Part shown: positions 5,908 through 14,292 of the stretch, in pieces
How positions within the stretch are numbered: the stretch's first letter is position 1
Layout of the letters: each line of letters begins with the position of its first letter
DNA from: Desulfuromonadales bacterium
Lineage (GTDB): Bacteria; Desulfobacterota; Desulfuromonadia; Geobacterales; Pseudopelobacteraceae
Direction of reading: 5' to 3'
Assembly: GCA_016650295.1 (NCBI GenBank)
Contig: JAENWA010000057.1
Location: 1 to 35,794 of the forward strand
Length of the DNA stretch: 35,794 nucleotides
Notes under the pieces: model-generated
Told to the model about the DNA's origin: nothing
The model's database searches: none
What the model saw: only the letters and a program-made list of their open reading frames with translations
Made by a program: the position numbers and the translations under genes

Positions 5908-7173
5908 ATGATTATTATGGCATTAAACTGCGGCAGTTCTTCGGTAAAATATCAGCTTTTCGACTGGGATAAAAAAGAGGTTGTTGCCAAGGGGATGGTC
6001 GAGCGCGTCATCATTGGTGACTCCTTTATCATGCATGAGGTTCCCGGGCGTGAAACATACCATCATCAGCAGGATTGCGTCAACCATCAGGCGGCCATCG
6101 ACCTGCTGATCAAAACCGTTACCGATCCGGTACATGGTGTCCTCAAGAGTGTCGATCAAATTTCGGCCGTCGGCCATCGCGTGGTTCATGGCGGCGAGAA
6201 ATTCACCTGTTCAGTGATGATCGACGAGACTGTTCTGGATGCGGTCAAGGAGGTGCAGCATCTGGCTCCGCTGCACAACCCGCCCAACATCGAAGGGATC
6301 GAGGCGGCCCAGGCCCTTATGCCGACCATTCCCCACGTGGCCATCTTCGACACCGCCTTCCATCAGACCATGCCGGAGCAGGCCTATATCTATCCCCTGC
6401 CCTACGAATGGTACGAGAAATACCAGGTGCGGCGCTATGGCTTCCACGGCACCTCGCACCTGTACGTATCCAAGCGGGCCGCCATTCTGCTGGGCAAGGA
6501 AGCTTCAGAGTGCAATATCATTACCATGCACATCGGTAACGGCGTCTCCCACTGCGCCATCAAGGGCGGGGTTTCAGTTGACACCACCATGGGACTGACC
6601 CCGCTGGAAGGTGCGGTCATGGGAACCCGCTGCGGTGACATCGATCCGGCCATCCCGGCCTTTATGATGCAGAAGGAAAACCTGTCCGCCAAGGAGATCG
6701 ACAGCATCCTCAACAAGAAGAGCGGCGTGATGGGCATCACCGGACGCTTCACCGACCGTCGCGACGTGATCGAGAATGCCAACGCCGGCGACACTCGCTG
6801 CCAGCTGTCGCTGGATATCGAATCCTACCGTTTGAAGAAGTATATCGGCGCTTTTATGGCAGCGGTAGGCAAGCTGGATGCGGTAGTATTCACCGCCGGT
6901 GTGGGCGAGATGGGCGCTCTGATCCGCGAGAAAGCCATCGAAGGACTGGAACACATCGGCATCTTCCTTGACAAGGAACGCAACAAGGGAGCCATGACCC
7001 GCAAACGTGAAACCCTGATTACTACAGACGAATCACCGGTCAAGGTCTATGTCATCCCCACCGACGAAGAGCTGGTCTTTACCGAGGACGTGGTGGGTAT
7101 CCTGAACGGCACCTACACCGACCACATGAACTTTGAATACTCGTTTGCCAAGGCGGATTTCGTCCGCAAGTAA
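5908..7173 (+). CDS. ackA: Acetate kinase
   Basis: The 421-residue protein interconverts acetate plus ATP and acetyl phosphate plus ADP in the cytoplasm. The N-terminal ALNCGSSSVKYQLF phosphate-binding block, VGHRVVHGGEKF, RRYGFHGTSH, HIGNGVSHCAIKGG and MGTRCGDIDP all match the ASKHA-fold acetate kinase family. VFTAGVGEMG takes the place of the usual VFTGGIGEN, a mild departure. The start is supported by AGAGGGAGACAACT. The 190-bp upstream region is very AT-rich, with a possible TTGTTA / TATAAA pair at weak spacing. No phosphotransacetylase gene is adjacent, although the two are usually paired. A terminator follows. Confidence 0.96.
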   Translation: MIIMALNCGSSSVKYQLFDWDKKEVVAKGMVERVIIGDSFIMHEVPGRETYHHQQDCVNHQAAIDLLIKTVTDPVHGVLKSVDQISAVGHRVVHGGEKFTCSVMIDETVLDAVKEVQHLAPLHNPPNIEGIEAAQALMPTIPHVAIFDTAFHQTMPEQAYIYPLPYEWYEKYQVRRYGFHGTSHLYVSKRAAILLGKEASECNIITMHIGNGVSHCAIKGGVSVDTTMGLTPLEGAVMGTRCGDIDPAIPAFMMQKENLSAKEIDSILNKKSGVMGITGRFTDRRDVIENANAGDTRCQLSLDIESYRLKKYIGAFMAAVGKLDAVVFTAGVGEMGALIREKAIEGLEHIGIFLDKERNKGAMTRKRETLITTDESPVKVYVIPTDEELVFTEDVVGILNGTYTDHMNFEYSFAKADFVRK

Positions 7174-7198
7174 GCCGGCAGATTCCAGCATATTCAAT

Positions 7199-7232
7199 AA
7201 AAAGGCCGTCAGAAACCTCTGGCGGCCTTTTT
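7199..7232 (+). terminator. Terminator after ackA
   Basis: AAAAAGGCCGTCAGA pairs with TCTGGCGGCCTTTTT with one mismatch and loop AACC. It lies 25 bp past the ackA stop and has A and T tracts, so it may also stop leftward transcripts from the kinase gene. Confidence 0.88.
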
Positions 7233-7343
7233 ATGTCTTGTGCACGTACCTAAACCGGACAATCCGGAAACCAAATAAATATTGTTTTTCTACAGGTTGC
7301 TACCGCTATATAGTACCCCGTTTGAAGTGCTATGGAACTAAAT

Positions 7344-10300
7344 TTATGTAGCGTTGTTTACCGCCAGAAGGGTAACGATGGCAGTCGTCCCACAACCGGC
7401 AGACGATTCGAAGCGGATTGTTCCCTTATGTTCCTTGATGATAGAATCCGATATGTAGAGACCCAAACCGGTGCCGCCCTCAGCCATCTTGGTCGTGAAA
7501 AAAGGCTCCCTTAGCCGGGCCATAACGGTCTGGTCCATGCCGCAACCTTCATCCCTGACCGTAATAGTGATAGTTCCTGCTTCCATGCTGTCGGCTGTCG
7601 CGATATGAACCCCCGCCTGCTTGTCGGGGAGGGACTGCAGTGCGTTCATGATCAGGTTGATGATAACCTGCTCTATCTGCTGACTGTTACCACGGGCCTG
7701 GAGGAGCGGCTCTTGCAAGTTCATTTCAAAAATATCGGTATAGATGTGAATATGGTGCCAGAGAATCGAGGCGGCATTTTGAATCAAGCGATTGACGTCG
7801 ATTACTTCCTGTAAACTGCTTTTGTCCTCCCGCACGAAGTCTCTCATATTGTTGACAATGGTGGTGATCCGGCTCGATCCCTCCGAAATGCCTTTCAGAA
7901 GTCTTGGAGCAAGTCCCCTCATCTTTGAGAACGGAATGCCCCGGAGTGTGAAGTCGCCATGCTCCGAGCGAATCTGCTCCAGCAATGGCTCGGCGTCCTG
8001 CCAGACATCTACGAGCATGGCGGCGTTGATGGATATGCAGTTGTTGGGGTTGTTTATTTCATGGGCGACACTGGATGCGAGCATACCGATGGAGGTCATC
8101 TTGTTAGTGTGGATCAGCTTCGCCTGGGTATCTCTGACCTCTTCCTCCAACCGTACCTTCTCGGTGATGTCCCTGATGGAGCAATGAATAACGTACTCCT
8201 CGCGAAGGCGCAGAATTTTGCAGCGGATTGCGATCGTAATCGAGGCGCCGTTCCTGCGTATGCCGTGAGCCCGGTCAAGTTGGAAGACCTTGCTCAGGTC
8301 ACTCAGCGTAATGGTATCAACCAGATCGGAGAAATCTTCCCTGTTTATCATCTCAAAGGGATTCAGGGCCAGCATCCCGGCGCGATCGTAGCCGAACAGT
8401 TCCAGTGCCGCCGGATTGGCGTCGATGATCTCGAAATTGTCCATCCGGATCAGGAGGATGGCATCGCTGTTCTGGACGAATAGCTGGTGAAAACGCTCTT
8501 CACTCTCCCGTAATGCATCTTCGGTGCACTTTCGATCATGAATGTCTCTGGCGATACCTGTGGTGCCCAACAACTCGCCATTTTCGTCAAACATCGGCAT
8601 TTTGATGGTTTCACTCCATCTCCTGCTGCCGTTCCTGTCGACAATCTGCTCTATCATACGCTTCTGGGTGGCTGAGACCATGACCGATTTATCGTCTTCC
8701 CGGTATTTGCTGGCCAGATCCTCGGGCCAGACGTCGCGATCCGTCTTGCCTATCAGCTGTTCTGGAGTCAGGTTGCAGGCATCGGCATAGGCCGTGTTAA
8801 CTGTTATGAACCGGCTGTCGCGATCCTTGAGCCAGATCAGGTCGGGAATGATGTCGAGGATCGCCTGCTGCCGCAGTTGGATTTCTCGAAGCGCTTCCAC
8901 GGCCCGTTTGCGTTCGATAGCGATGCTGGCCAGATGGGCCGCGCGTTCGACCAGGAGCAGTTCCGCAGAATCCGGCTTGCGGGACTCAGGATAGTAGACT
9001 GCGAATGTCCCCATGTTCGCCCCGTTGGTTGACCGTATCGGCATTGACCAGCAGGCCCGCAGCCCGAAGCTCAGGGGGAGTTTCCGGTATTTTGCCCAGT
9101 GGGGGTCGGTGGCGATGTCTGCGGTAACAACCAGTTGGTTCGTGAACGCGGCACTGCCACAGGCCCCGATGTTCAGGCCGATCCGGGTGCCGTCTATTGC
9201 CTTGGCGTAACTTTCCGGAAGGCTTGGGGCAGCCCCATGCCGAAGGTGTATGCCGTCATCGTCAAGCAGCAGAACGGCACAGAGGGCATTCGGCGAGAAC
9301 CTCTCGACATTCTTGCACAGAATCTCGAGCACTTCTGAAAGTGACGCCTCCCGCACAATCATCTCCAGGACCAGCTTTTCGCCGGACATCAGATGTTCAG
9401 TCCGTTTCTGCTCGGTTATATCGAGGATCACCCCGACCAACCCGTTTATCTCGCCCGCCGTGTCGGTAAAGGTAGCCTTATTGAAGATGACGTCGTGGCG
9501 GCCGCCGTCGGCATAAACCACCGAGGATTCGTACACCTGGACTCCCGGACCGGTAAACAGCGCCTCATCCATTTCGAAGTATCGGTCAGCCAGGTTCGGC
9601 GGGGCCAGATCGTACACCGTCTTTCCCACCACCTCCCCCCGCTTCCGCCCCAGATAATTTTCAAAGGCGACATTACAGCCGATGTAGCGACCGCCCCGGT
9701 CTTTGTAAAAAATGGGATTCGGGATCGTGTCAATCAAGGTCTGAAGGAAGGTCAACTGGCTCTGGAGGCTCACATCGAGCTCCTTGTGCCGGGTAATGTC
9801 GAGGAACGAAATGATACTTCGGTTGCTGCCGGGGAAAAGGTTCACGTGAACAAGAATGTTGCGCAGCGAACCATCGCGATGTAACATTTCGCACTCATAG
9901 GTATGCGGGGCCGATGCCGGATCAATGCGGCGATTCCGGTGGTAGGCAAGCATCTGATCCCGGCTTTCCGGGGTGACGAATGCCGTCCAGCTTAATTGGC
10001 CCTCCACTTCCTCACGCGTATAGCCGAGAAGTTTTGTGAATTCATGGTTGATCAGCGAAACAGTGGTGTCGTCTTCGCTCACGAAAATGGCGGTTCCCGT
10101 GGTATCAAAGAGGGTCCGGTACTGCTCTTCGGAGGCCCGGAGAGCTTCCTGTGCCAGAGTCAAGTCGGTGATGTCGTAGTGCTGGATAAAATAGCCAACC
10201 ACCCTCTTACCTTCAGCCAGGTGGGGGATGTACGCGGTTTGCAGGGTCACGGAGCTGCCGTCGTTACGAAGTAATTCATGGGTGAAAATTATCTCCGTTC

Positions 10301-11243
10301 CCGTCAAGACCTTTCGGATGTTGTCTTCCCTGGAAGAAAAATACCCGTCTCCTACCACCTCTTTTGCGCTTCTGCCGGCCAGTTCTTCTCCAGCTACCCC
10401 GAACAGCTCTTCGTAGCGCCTGTTGGCAAAAAGGAAGCGCATATTCGTGTCTATATAGGCGATACTGACCGGCACTGAGTCGGTGATGAGCCTGATCCGG
10501 TCCGCCATATTGCGCACTTCTTCCTCCGCCTTAACCCGTTCACGGAGCAGCCCCCACGCAATGGCAATCAACAGAATTTCCAGGATGGTGGCACCTGCGA
10601 TAACATTATATCTCTGGCGGGAGTAACTCTGAAAAAATTCTCCCTGCTTGACGCCGACATACATGACTCCAATGATCCTGCCACTGCGGTCACGAATCGG
10701 GTCATACGCAGTGAAATAGGGGATGCCGAGAATAGCCGCTTCACCACGGTACGGGCGTTTTTCCTTGAAGATAGCGTCGTAGGCGGGACCGGAGAGTTTG
10801 GTGCCGACTGCCCGGCTACCGTCCTCCTTGAGCACGTTGGTTGATATCCGCGTGTCATCCATGAAGATGGTCGCCGTGCCGCCAAATATCGCCTTGATCT
10901 TGTCGGGCAGTTCGTAATTTCCGTTGATCACATAATTGCCCGCCATCATTCGGCCGTCAACGATGCGGAAGTCGTCACCCTTTGCAAGGAGGAGTTGCCA
11001 GAAAGTCCGGATAGCCTGTTCCTGCCCACTGGTTACCAGTTGCAGCGCCTCGGAATGCATCTGGGCGAGGAAAAACAGGGTGCTTAAAAGGACAGCGGAA
11101 GTAACGATGAAACAGCTGATGAGGAACAGGTTGAGTCTGGATTTCAATGGGATTCTCCCGGATATGGTATGCGGCGTATCGAAAAAAGAGGGGGAAATCA
11201 TGTTGTCGTGTGGTGGCCGGGGTCGAGCTTTAATGAAAATCAT
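7344..11243 (-). CDS. Multi-PAS/GAF sensor histidine kinase with Cache domain
   Basis: The 1299-residue protein has TM1 (about 36-61), a periplasmic single-Cache region (65-210), TM2 (213-233), three PAS domains (250-358, 370-485, 495-612), a GAF domain (625-778), two more PAS domains (790-903, 910-1028), a HisKA dimer domain with His1061 in SSVAHEINNPNN, and an ATPase domain with N box (INLIMNALQ), DEGCGMD and GGTGLGLYIS. It would autophosphorylate on His1061 and pass phosphate to a separate response regulator, most likely the divergent NtrC-type gene at 11425. The start is unsure: an ATG at 11201 would remove 14 residues, and neither start has a good ribosome site. The ligand is unknown. 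Confidence 0.93.
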   Translation of the reverse strand: MIFIKARPRPPHDNMISPSFFDTPHTISGRIPLKSRLNLFLISCFIVTSAVLLSTLFFLAQMHSEALQLVTSGQEQAIRTFWQLLLAKGDDFRIVDGRMMAGNYVINGNYELPDKIKAIFGGTATIFMDDTRISTNVLKEDGSRAVGTKLSGPAYDAIFKEKRPYRGEAAILGIPYFTAYDPIRDRSGRIIGVMYVGVKQGEFFQSYSRQRYNVIAGATILEILLIAIAWGLLRERVKAEEEVRNMADRIRLITDSVPVSIAYIDTNMRFLFANRRYEELFGVAGEELAGRSAKEVVGDGYFSSREDNIRKVLTGTEIIFTHELLRNDGSSVTLQTAYIPHLAEGKRVVGYFIQHYDITDLTLAQEALRASEEQYRTLFDTTGTAIFVSEDDTTVSLINHEFTKLLGYTREEVEGQLSWTAFVTPESRDQMLAYHRNRRIDPASAPHTYECEMLHRDGSLRNILVHVNLFPGSNRSIISFLDITRHKELDVSLQSQLTFLQTLIDTIPNPIFYKDRGGRYIGCNVAFENYLGRKRGEVVGKTVYDLAPPNLADRYFEMDEALFTGPGVQVYESSVVYADGGRHDVIFNKATFTDTAGEINGLVGVILDITEQKRTEHLMSGEKLVLEMIVREASLSEVLEILCKNVERFSPNALCAVLLLDDDGIHLRHGAAPSLPESYAKAIDGTRIGLNIGACGSAAFTNQLVVTADIATDPHWAKYRKLPLSFGLRACWSMPIRSTNGANMGTFAVYYPESRKPDSAELLLVERAAHLASIAIERKRAVEALREIQLRQQAILDIIPDLIWLKDRDSRFITVNTAYADACNLTPEQLIGKTDRDVWPEDLASKYREDDKSVMVSATQKRMIEQIVDRNGSRRWSETIKMPMFDENGELLGTTGIARDIHDRKCTEDALRESEERFHQLFVQNSDAILLIRMDNFEIIDANPAALELFGYDRAGMLALNPFEMINREDFSDLVDTITLSDLSKVFQLDRAHGIRRNGASITIAIRCKILRLREEYVIHCSIRDITEKVRLEEEVRDTQAKLIHTNKMTSIGMLASSVAHEINNPNNCISINAAMLVDVWQDAEPLLEQIRSEHGDFTLRGIPFSKMRGLAPRLLKGISEGSSRITTIVNNMRDFVREDKSSLQEVIDVNRLIQNAASILWHHIHIYTDIFEMNLQEPLLQARGNSQQIEQVIINLIMNALQSLPDKQAGVHIATADSMEAGTITITVRDEGCGMDQTVMARLREPFFTTKMAEGGTGLGLYISDSIIKEHKGTIRFESSAGCGTTAIVTLLAVNNAT

Positions 11244-11336
11244 ACTGTTTTCTGTAAGCGGAAGAAAAGCTTTTTTTCAAACAATAGAGATTTTTCTATT
11301 GAAGAAACTGTTCCATCCGGCTTCCTTGCCACCGGG

Positions 11337-11371
11337 AAACCTCATGAGAAGGACTGATTCTCATGAGGTTT
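11337..11371. promoter_or_regulatory. 14-bp inverted repeat between the divergent two-component genes
   Basis: AAACCTCATGAGAA and its exact reverse complement are separated by GGACTGA. No T run follows, so an operator or leader hairpin is more likely than a terminator. A second, shorter dyad (CAATAGA/TCTATTG) lies at 11282-11301. The regulator encoded next door is a candidate to bind here. Confidence 0.55.
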
Positions 11372-11424
11372 GGGCTTGTGGATAAGGGGATATTTGGCTA
11401 CAATCTCCGCCAAGGAGCCGTATC

Positions 11425-12834
11425 ATGGTAACAGTTACCCCCATCCAACCCGCTGTGGTCCTCGTTGACGACGAGCAGGACATTCTATTCAGCTATGAAG
11501 TAATGCTGCAAGGCGCCGCTATTGACAACGTCCTGACATGCAGCGACAGCCGGAATCTCCTCCCCCTGCTTGCCGAAAAGGAAGCAGGGGTGGTAATCCT
11601 GGATCTGCAGATGCCCCATATCTCCGGTACGGAGCTTCTGGCGGAAATTACCGCCAACTACCCCCAAGTGCCGGTGATCATCGTCACCGCAGCCAACCAG
11701 CTTGAGACCGCTGTAGCCTGCATGAAGGCCGGGGCCTTCGATTACCAGGTCAAGCCGGTGGAGATCAACCGGCTGGTGGCGGGAGTGAGGAAGGCGTTGG
11801 AGATGAACTCCCTAAGACGAGAGATCTCCAGTCTCCGGGAATCCCTTCTTACCGGTCGGGTGCGCAACCTGGACGCATTTGCCGCTATACTGACCCGCAA
11901 CCCCAAGATGCAGTCGGTGTTCAGCTACCTCGAAGCCATAGCCGTGACGGACCAACCGGTCCTGATCACCGGCGAGACCGGCGTTGGCAAGGAGCTGGTT
12001 GCGCGGGCCATCCACATGATCAGCGGCGTCGCCGGTGAATTTGTAGCGATCAATTCGGCCGGACTTGACGATCTTATGTTTGCCGACACACTTTTCGGTC
12101 ATCGGAAAGGGGCTTTCACCGGGGCAGGCGAGACGCGGGAAGGGATGGTTGCCAGGGCCGCCGGTGGCACTCTCTTTCTTGACGAGATCGGCGATTTGAG
12201 CACTACTTCCCAGATCAAGCTTCTCCGTCTCCTTCAGGAGCGGGAGTATCATCCTCTCGGGGCTGACCGGCCGATTGCAAGTCGAGCCCGAATTGTTGTT
12301 GCCACTAATCAGAATCTTGAATGCCTGATTACCGGCGGAGCATTTCGCAAAGACCTCTACTACCGCATCTGCGCCCATCAAGTGGAGATTCCGCCACTCA
12401 GGGACCGGCGTGAAGACATCCCGCTTCTGCTGGAGGTTTTCCTCGATGAAGCCGCTCAGGCTCTGCGGAAAGAAAAACCCTCATATCGTCCTGAACTGCT
12501 CTCCCATCTGTCGGTCTACCGTTTCCCCGGTAATGTACGTGAACTGAAGGCCATGGTTTTTGACGCCGTTACTCGCCACAGCGGAGGAAACCTTACCCCG
12601 GCTGCGTTTCAAAAGACTATCGGCGCAAAGTTAACCTCTCCCTCCTCTGATACGGCTCCATCAGGAGTACCGGTGCGGGATTTTGCCGTGACCGGACGGT
12701 TCCCGACTCTCAAGGAGATGGACCAGTATCTCATCGATGAAGCGCTTAACCATGCCAAGGGAAACCAAGGGGCTGCCGCGGCCCTCCTGGGGCTCACCCG
12801 CCAGGCGCTGAACAAGAGGTTGTGCCGCAAGTAA
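11425..12834 (+). CDS. NtrC-family sigma-54-dependent response regulator
   Basis: The 469-residue protein has a receiver domain with phosphoacceptor Asp60 in VVILDLQMPH, Thr88 and Lys110. An AAA+ domain follows, with Walker A GETGVGKE (183-190), the GAFTGA sigma-54 contact loop (229-234) and Walker B FLDEIGDL (251-258), and then a Fis-type helix-turn-helix at the end (NQGAAAALLGLTRQALNKRL). It should activate sigma-54 promoters when phosphorylated. The gene is divergent from the large histidine kinase, its probable partner. The start has AAGGAGCCGTATC upstream. No -24/-12 promoter could be recognised nearby, so its targets are unknown. Confidence 0.95.
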   Translation: MVTVTPIQPAVVLVDDEQDILFSYEVMLQGAAIDNVLTCSDSRNLLPLLAEKEAGVVILDLQMPHISGTELLAEITANYPQVPVIIVTAANQLETAVACMKAGAFDYQVKPVEINRLVAGVRKALEMNSLRREISSLRESLLTGRVRNLDAFAAILTRNPKMQSVFSYLEAIAVTDQPVLITGETGVGKELVARAIHMISGVAGEFVAINSAGLDDLMFADTLFGHRKGAFTGAGETREGMVARAAGGTLFLDEIGDLSTTSQIKLLRLLQEREYHPLGADRPIASRARIVVATNQNLECLITGGAFRKDLYYRICAHQVEIPPLRDRREDIPLLLEVFLDEAAQALRKEKPSYRPELLSHLSVYRFPGNVRELKAMVFDAVTRHSGGNLTPAAFQKTIGAKLTSPSSDTAPSGVPVRDFAVTGRFPTLKEMDQYLIDEALNHAKGNQGAAAALLGLTRQALNKRLCRK

Positions 12835-13143
12835 CCCGCATCACATACGATTTTCCTCTCCACATATGCTCCCTCTCTACCAATCTCTGGAAAGTTGCGA
12901 CATTTTTTGCAACAGCAACTTTTGTCTCAAATCGGCCTATTCTCTATTTATCAATATGTTGCATGAGCAGTTTGAAAATCAGATAGTTTTGTGTCGCACG
13001 TAACCGGAGGAAACGAGCGTGCTCACCTTGGCGTAACTCTGTTTTATTGTTGAATAATATAATTCGATAACCGATGGCATGCTCCATGCATTAGGAGAGA
13101 GATTCGATTGTATGTTCGGAAGGGCTGTCACAAGGAGGTGTAC
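12835..13143. other. Intergenic region upstream of the signalling cluster
   Basis: No gene is seen. It contains an imperfect GTTGC/GCAAC dyad with a T-rich centre (about 12895-12916) and TATAAT at 13058-13063, which lacks a good -35 partner at normal spacing. It probably holds the promoter for the cluster that starts at 13144. I could not find a convincing sigma-28 or sigma-54 site. Confidence 0.45.
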
Positions 13144-14292
13144 ATGGCTAGTCGTAGAATCGGCAGCGTCATGGTGGTTGACGATGATCCCTTATTGCTG
13201 GATTCGGTTACGCTGCTTCTCGGCAGTCACGGCTTTACCGTTTCCGGATATACGGACGGACACAGGGCGCTGGCGGCATTCCGGGAAGACCCGGCCGATG
13301 TAGTGCTTACTGACGTAAACATGCCGGTCATAAACGGCTTCCGCCTTCTGGAGAAAATCCGCACCTTCGATACGGAAACACCGGTCATTTTCATCACCGG
13401 GAATGCCGAGTTTGATGTGGCGCTATCGGCAATCAAGCTGCAGGTCTTCGAGTTCATTGTCAAACCATTTTCCGGCCCAAGACTGATCGACACCGTCGAA
13501 CGAGGCATTTCCCGCAAACGTTTGCTTCAGGCGGAAAAAAAAGCCAGGGCCGAGCTGGAGACCATGGTTACCCGGGGCAACAAAGAGTTAGCCTCTGCGC
13601 TTAAGAGCCAGAAGCTTATGAACAGGGAAATCATCGAGCGCCTTACCATAGCAGCCGAGATGCGTGACGAGGATACCGGCATGCACATCGGCCGGATCGG
13701 TCTTTATGCAGGTGTGATCGCGCAGGCGCTTGGCAAGTCCGATGATTTCGTCGACGCCATCACCTGGGCAAGTGCCATGCACGATGTCGGCAAGATCGGT
13801 ATTCCCGATGCCATCCTGTTCAAGCCGGGCAGCTTCACTCCCGAGGAGTTTGAAATTATCAAGACACATACCGTTATCGGCGGCCACATCCTGCATGGGG
13901 CATCCCACCCTCTCTTGCAGATGGCTGCGACCATCGCCCTCACGCACCATGAAAGATGGGATGGTACGGGCTACCCGAAGGGGTTGCAGGGAGAGGAGAT
14001 TCCTCTGGAGGGGAGGATTGTCATGCTGGCGGACCACTATGACGCGTTGCGCAGTCAGAGGGTCTACAAAACATCTCTTGATCATAAGACATCCTGGCGG
14101 ATTATTGTCGAGGGTGGCGGGCAGACACAACCTGCGCACTTTGACCCGCAGGTCCTCCGAGCCTTCATTGAAACAAGCGATAAATTTTCCGCGATCTACG
14201 ATTCAACCCATAAAAATTCCCTGCAGGATATCGCCGGCTTCAAACGGATAAAGAAGATCATTCATGATGCAACGTTCTGCCCAGCCAACTGA
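13144..14292 (+). CDS. Response regulator with HD-GYP c-di-GMP phosphodiesterase domain
   Basis: The 382-residue protein has a receiver domain (Asp57 in VVLTDVNMP), a helical linker (about 125-170) and an HD-GYP domain with AMHDVGKIGIPD, THTVIGG, LTHHERWDGTGYPKG and ADHYDALRSQR. Such RpfG-like proteins hydrolyse cyclic di-GMP when their receiver is phosphorylated. I chose the ATG with AAGGAGGTGTAC directly upstream, and an upstream in-frame ATG is less likely. It is the first gene of the signalling cluster, and its 3' end overlaps the next gene. It may link the chemosensory pathway to c-di-GMP level, which is inference. Confidence 0.94.
   Translation: MASRRIGSVMVVDDDPLLLDSVTLLLGSHGFTVSGYTDGHRALAAFREDPADVVLTDVNMPVINGFRLLEKIRTFDTETPVIFITGNAEFDVALSAIKLQVFEFIVKPFSGPRLIDTVERGISRKRLLQAEKKARAELETMVTRGNKELASALKSQKLMNREIIERLTIAAEMRDEDTGMHIGRIGLYAGVIAQALGKSDDFVDAITWASAMHDVGKIGIPDAILFKPGSFTPEEFEIIKTHTVIGGHILHGASHPLLQMAATIALTHHERWDGTGYPKGLQGEEIPLEGRIVMLADHYDALRSQRVYKTSLDHKTSWRIIVEGGGQTQPAHFDPQVLRAFIETSDKFSAIYDSTHKNSLQDIAGFKRIKKIIHDATFCPAN

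Noticed and set aside
11244-11424. Sigma-54 promoter between the divergent two-component genes
   Set aside because: TGGC-like cores are present, but no GC element lies at the correct 10-bp spacing.
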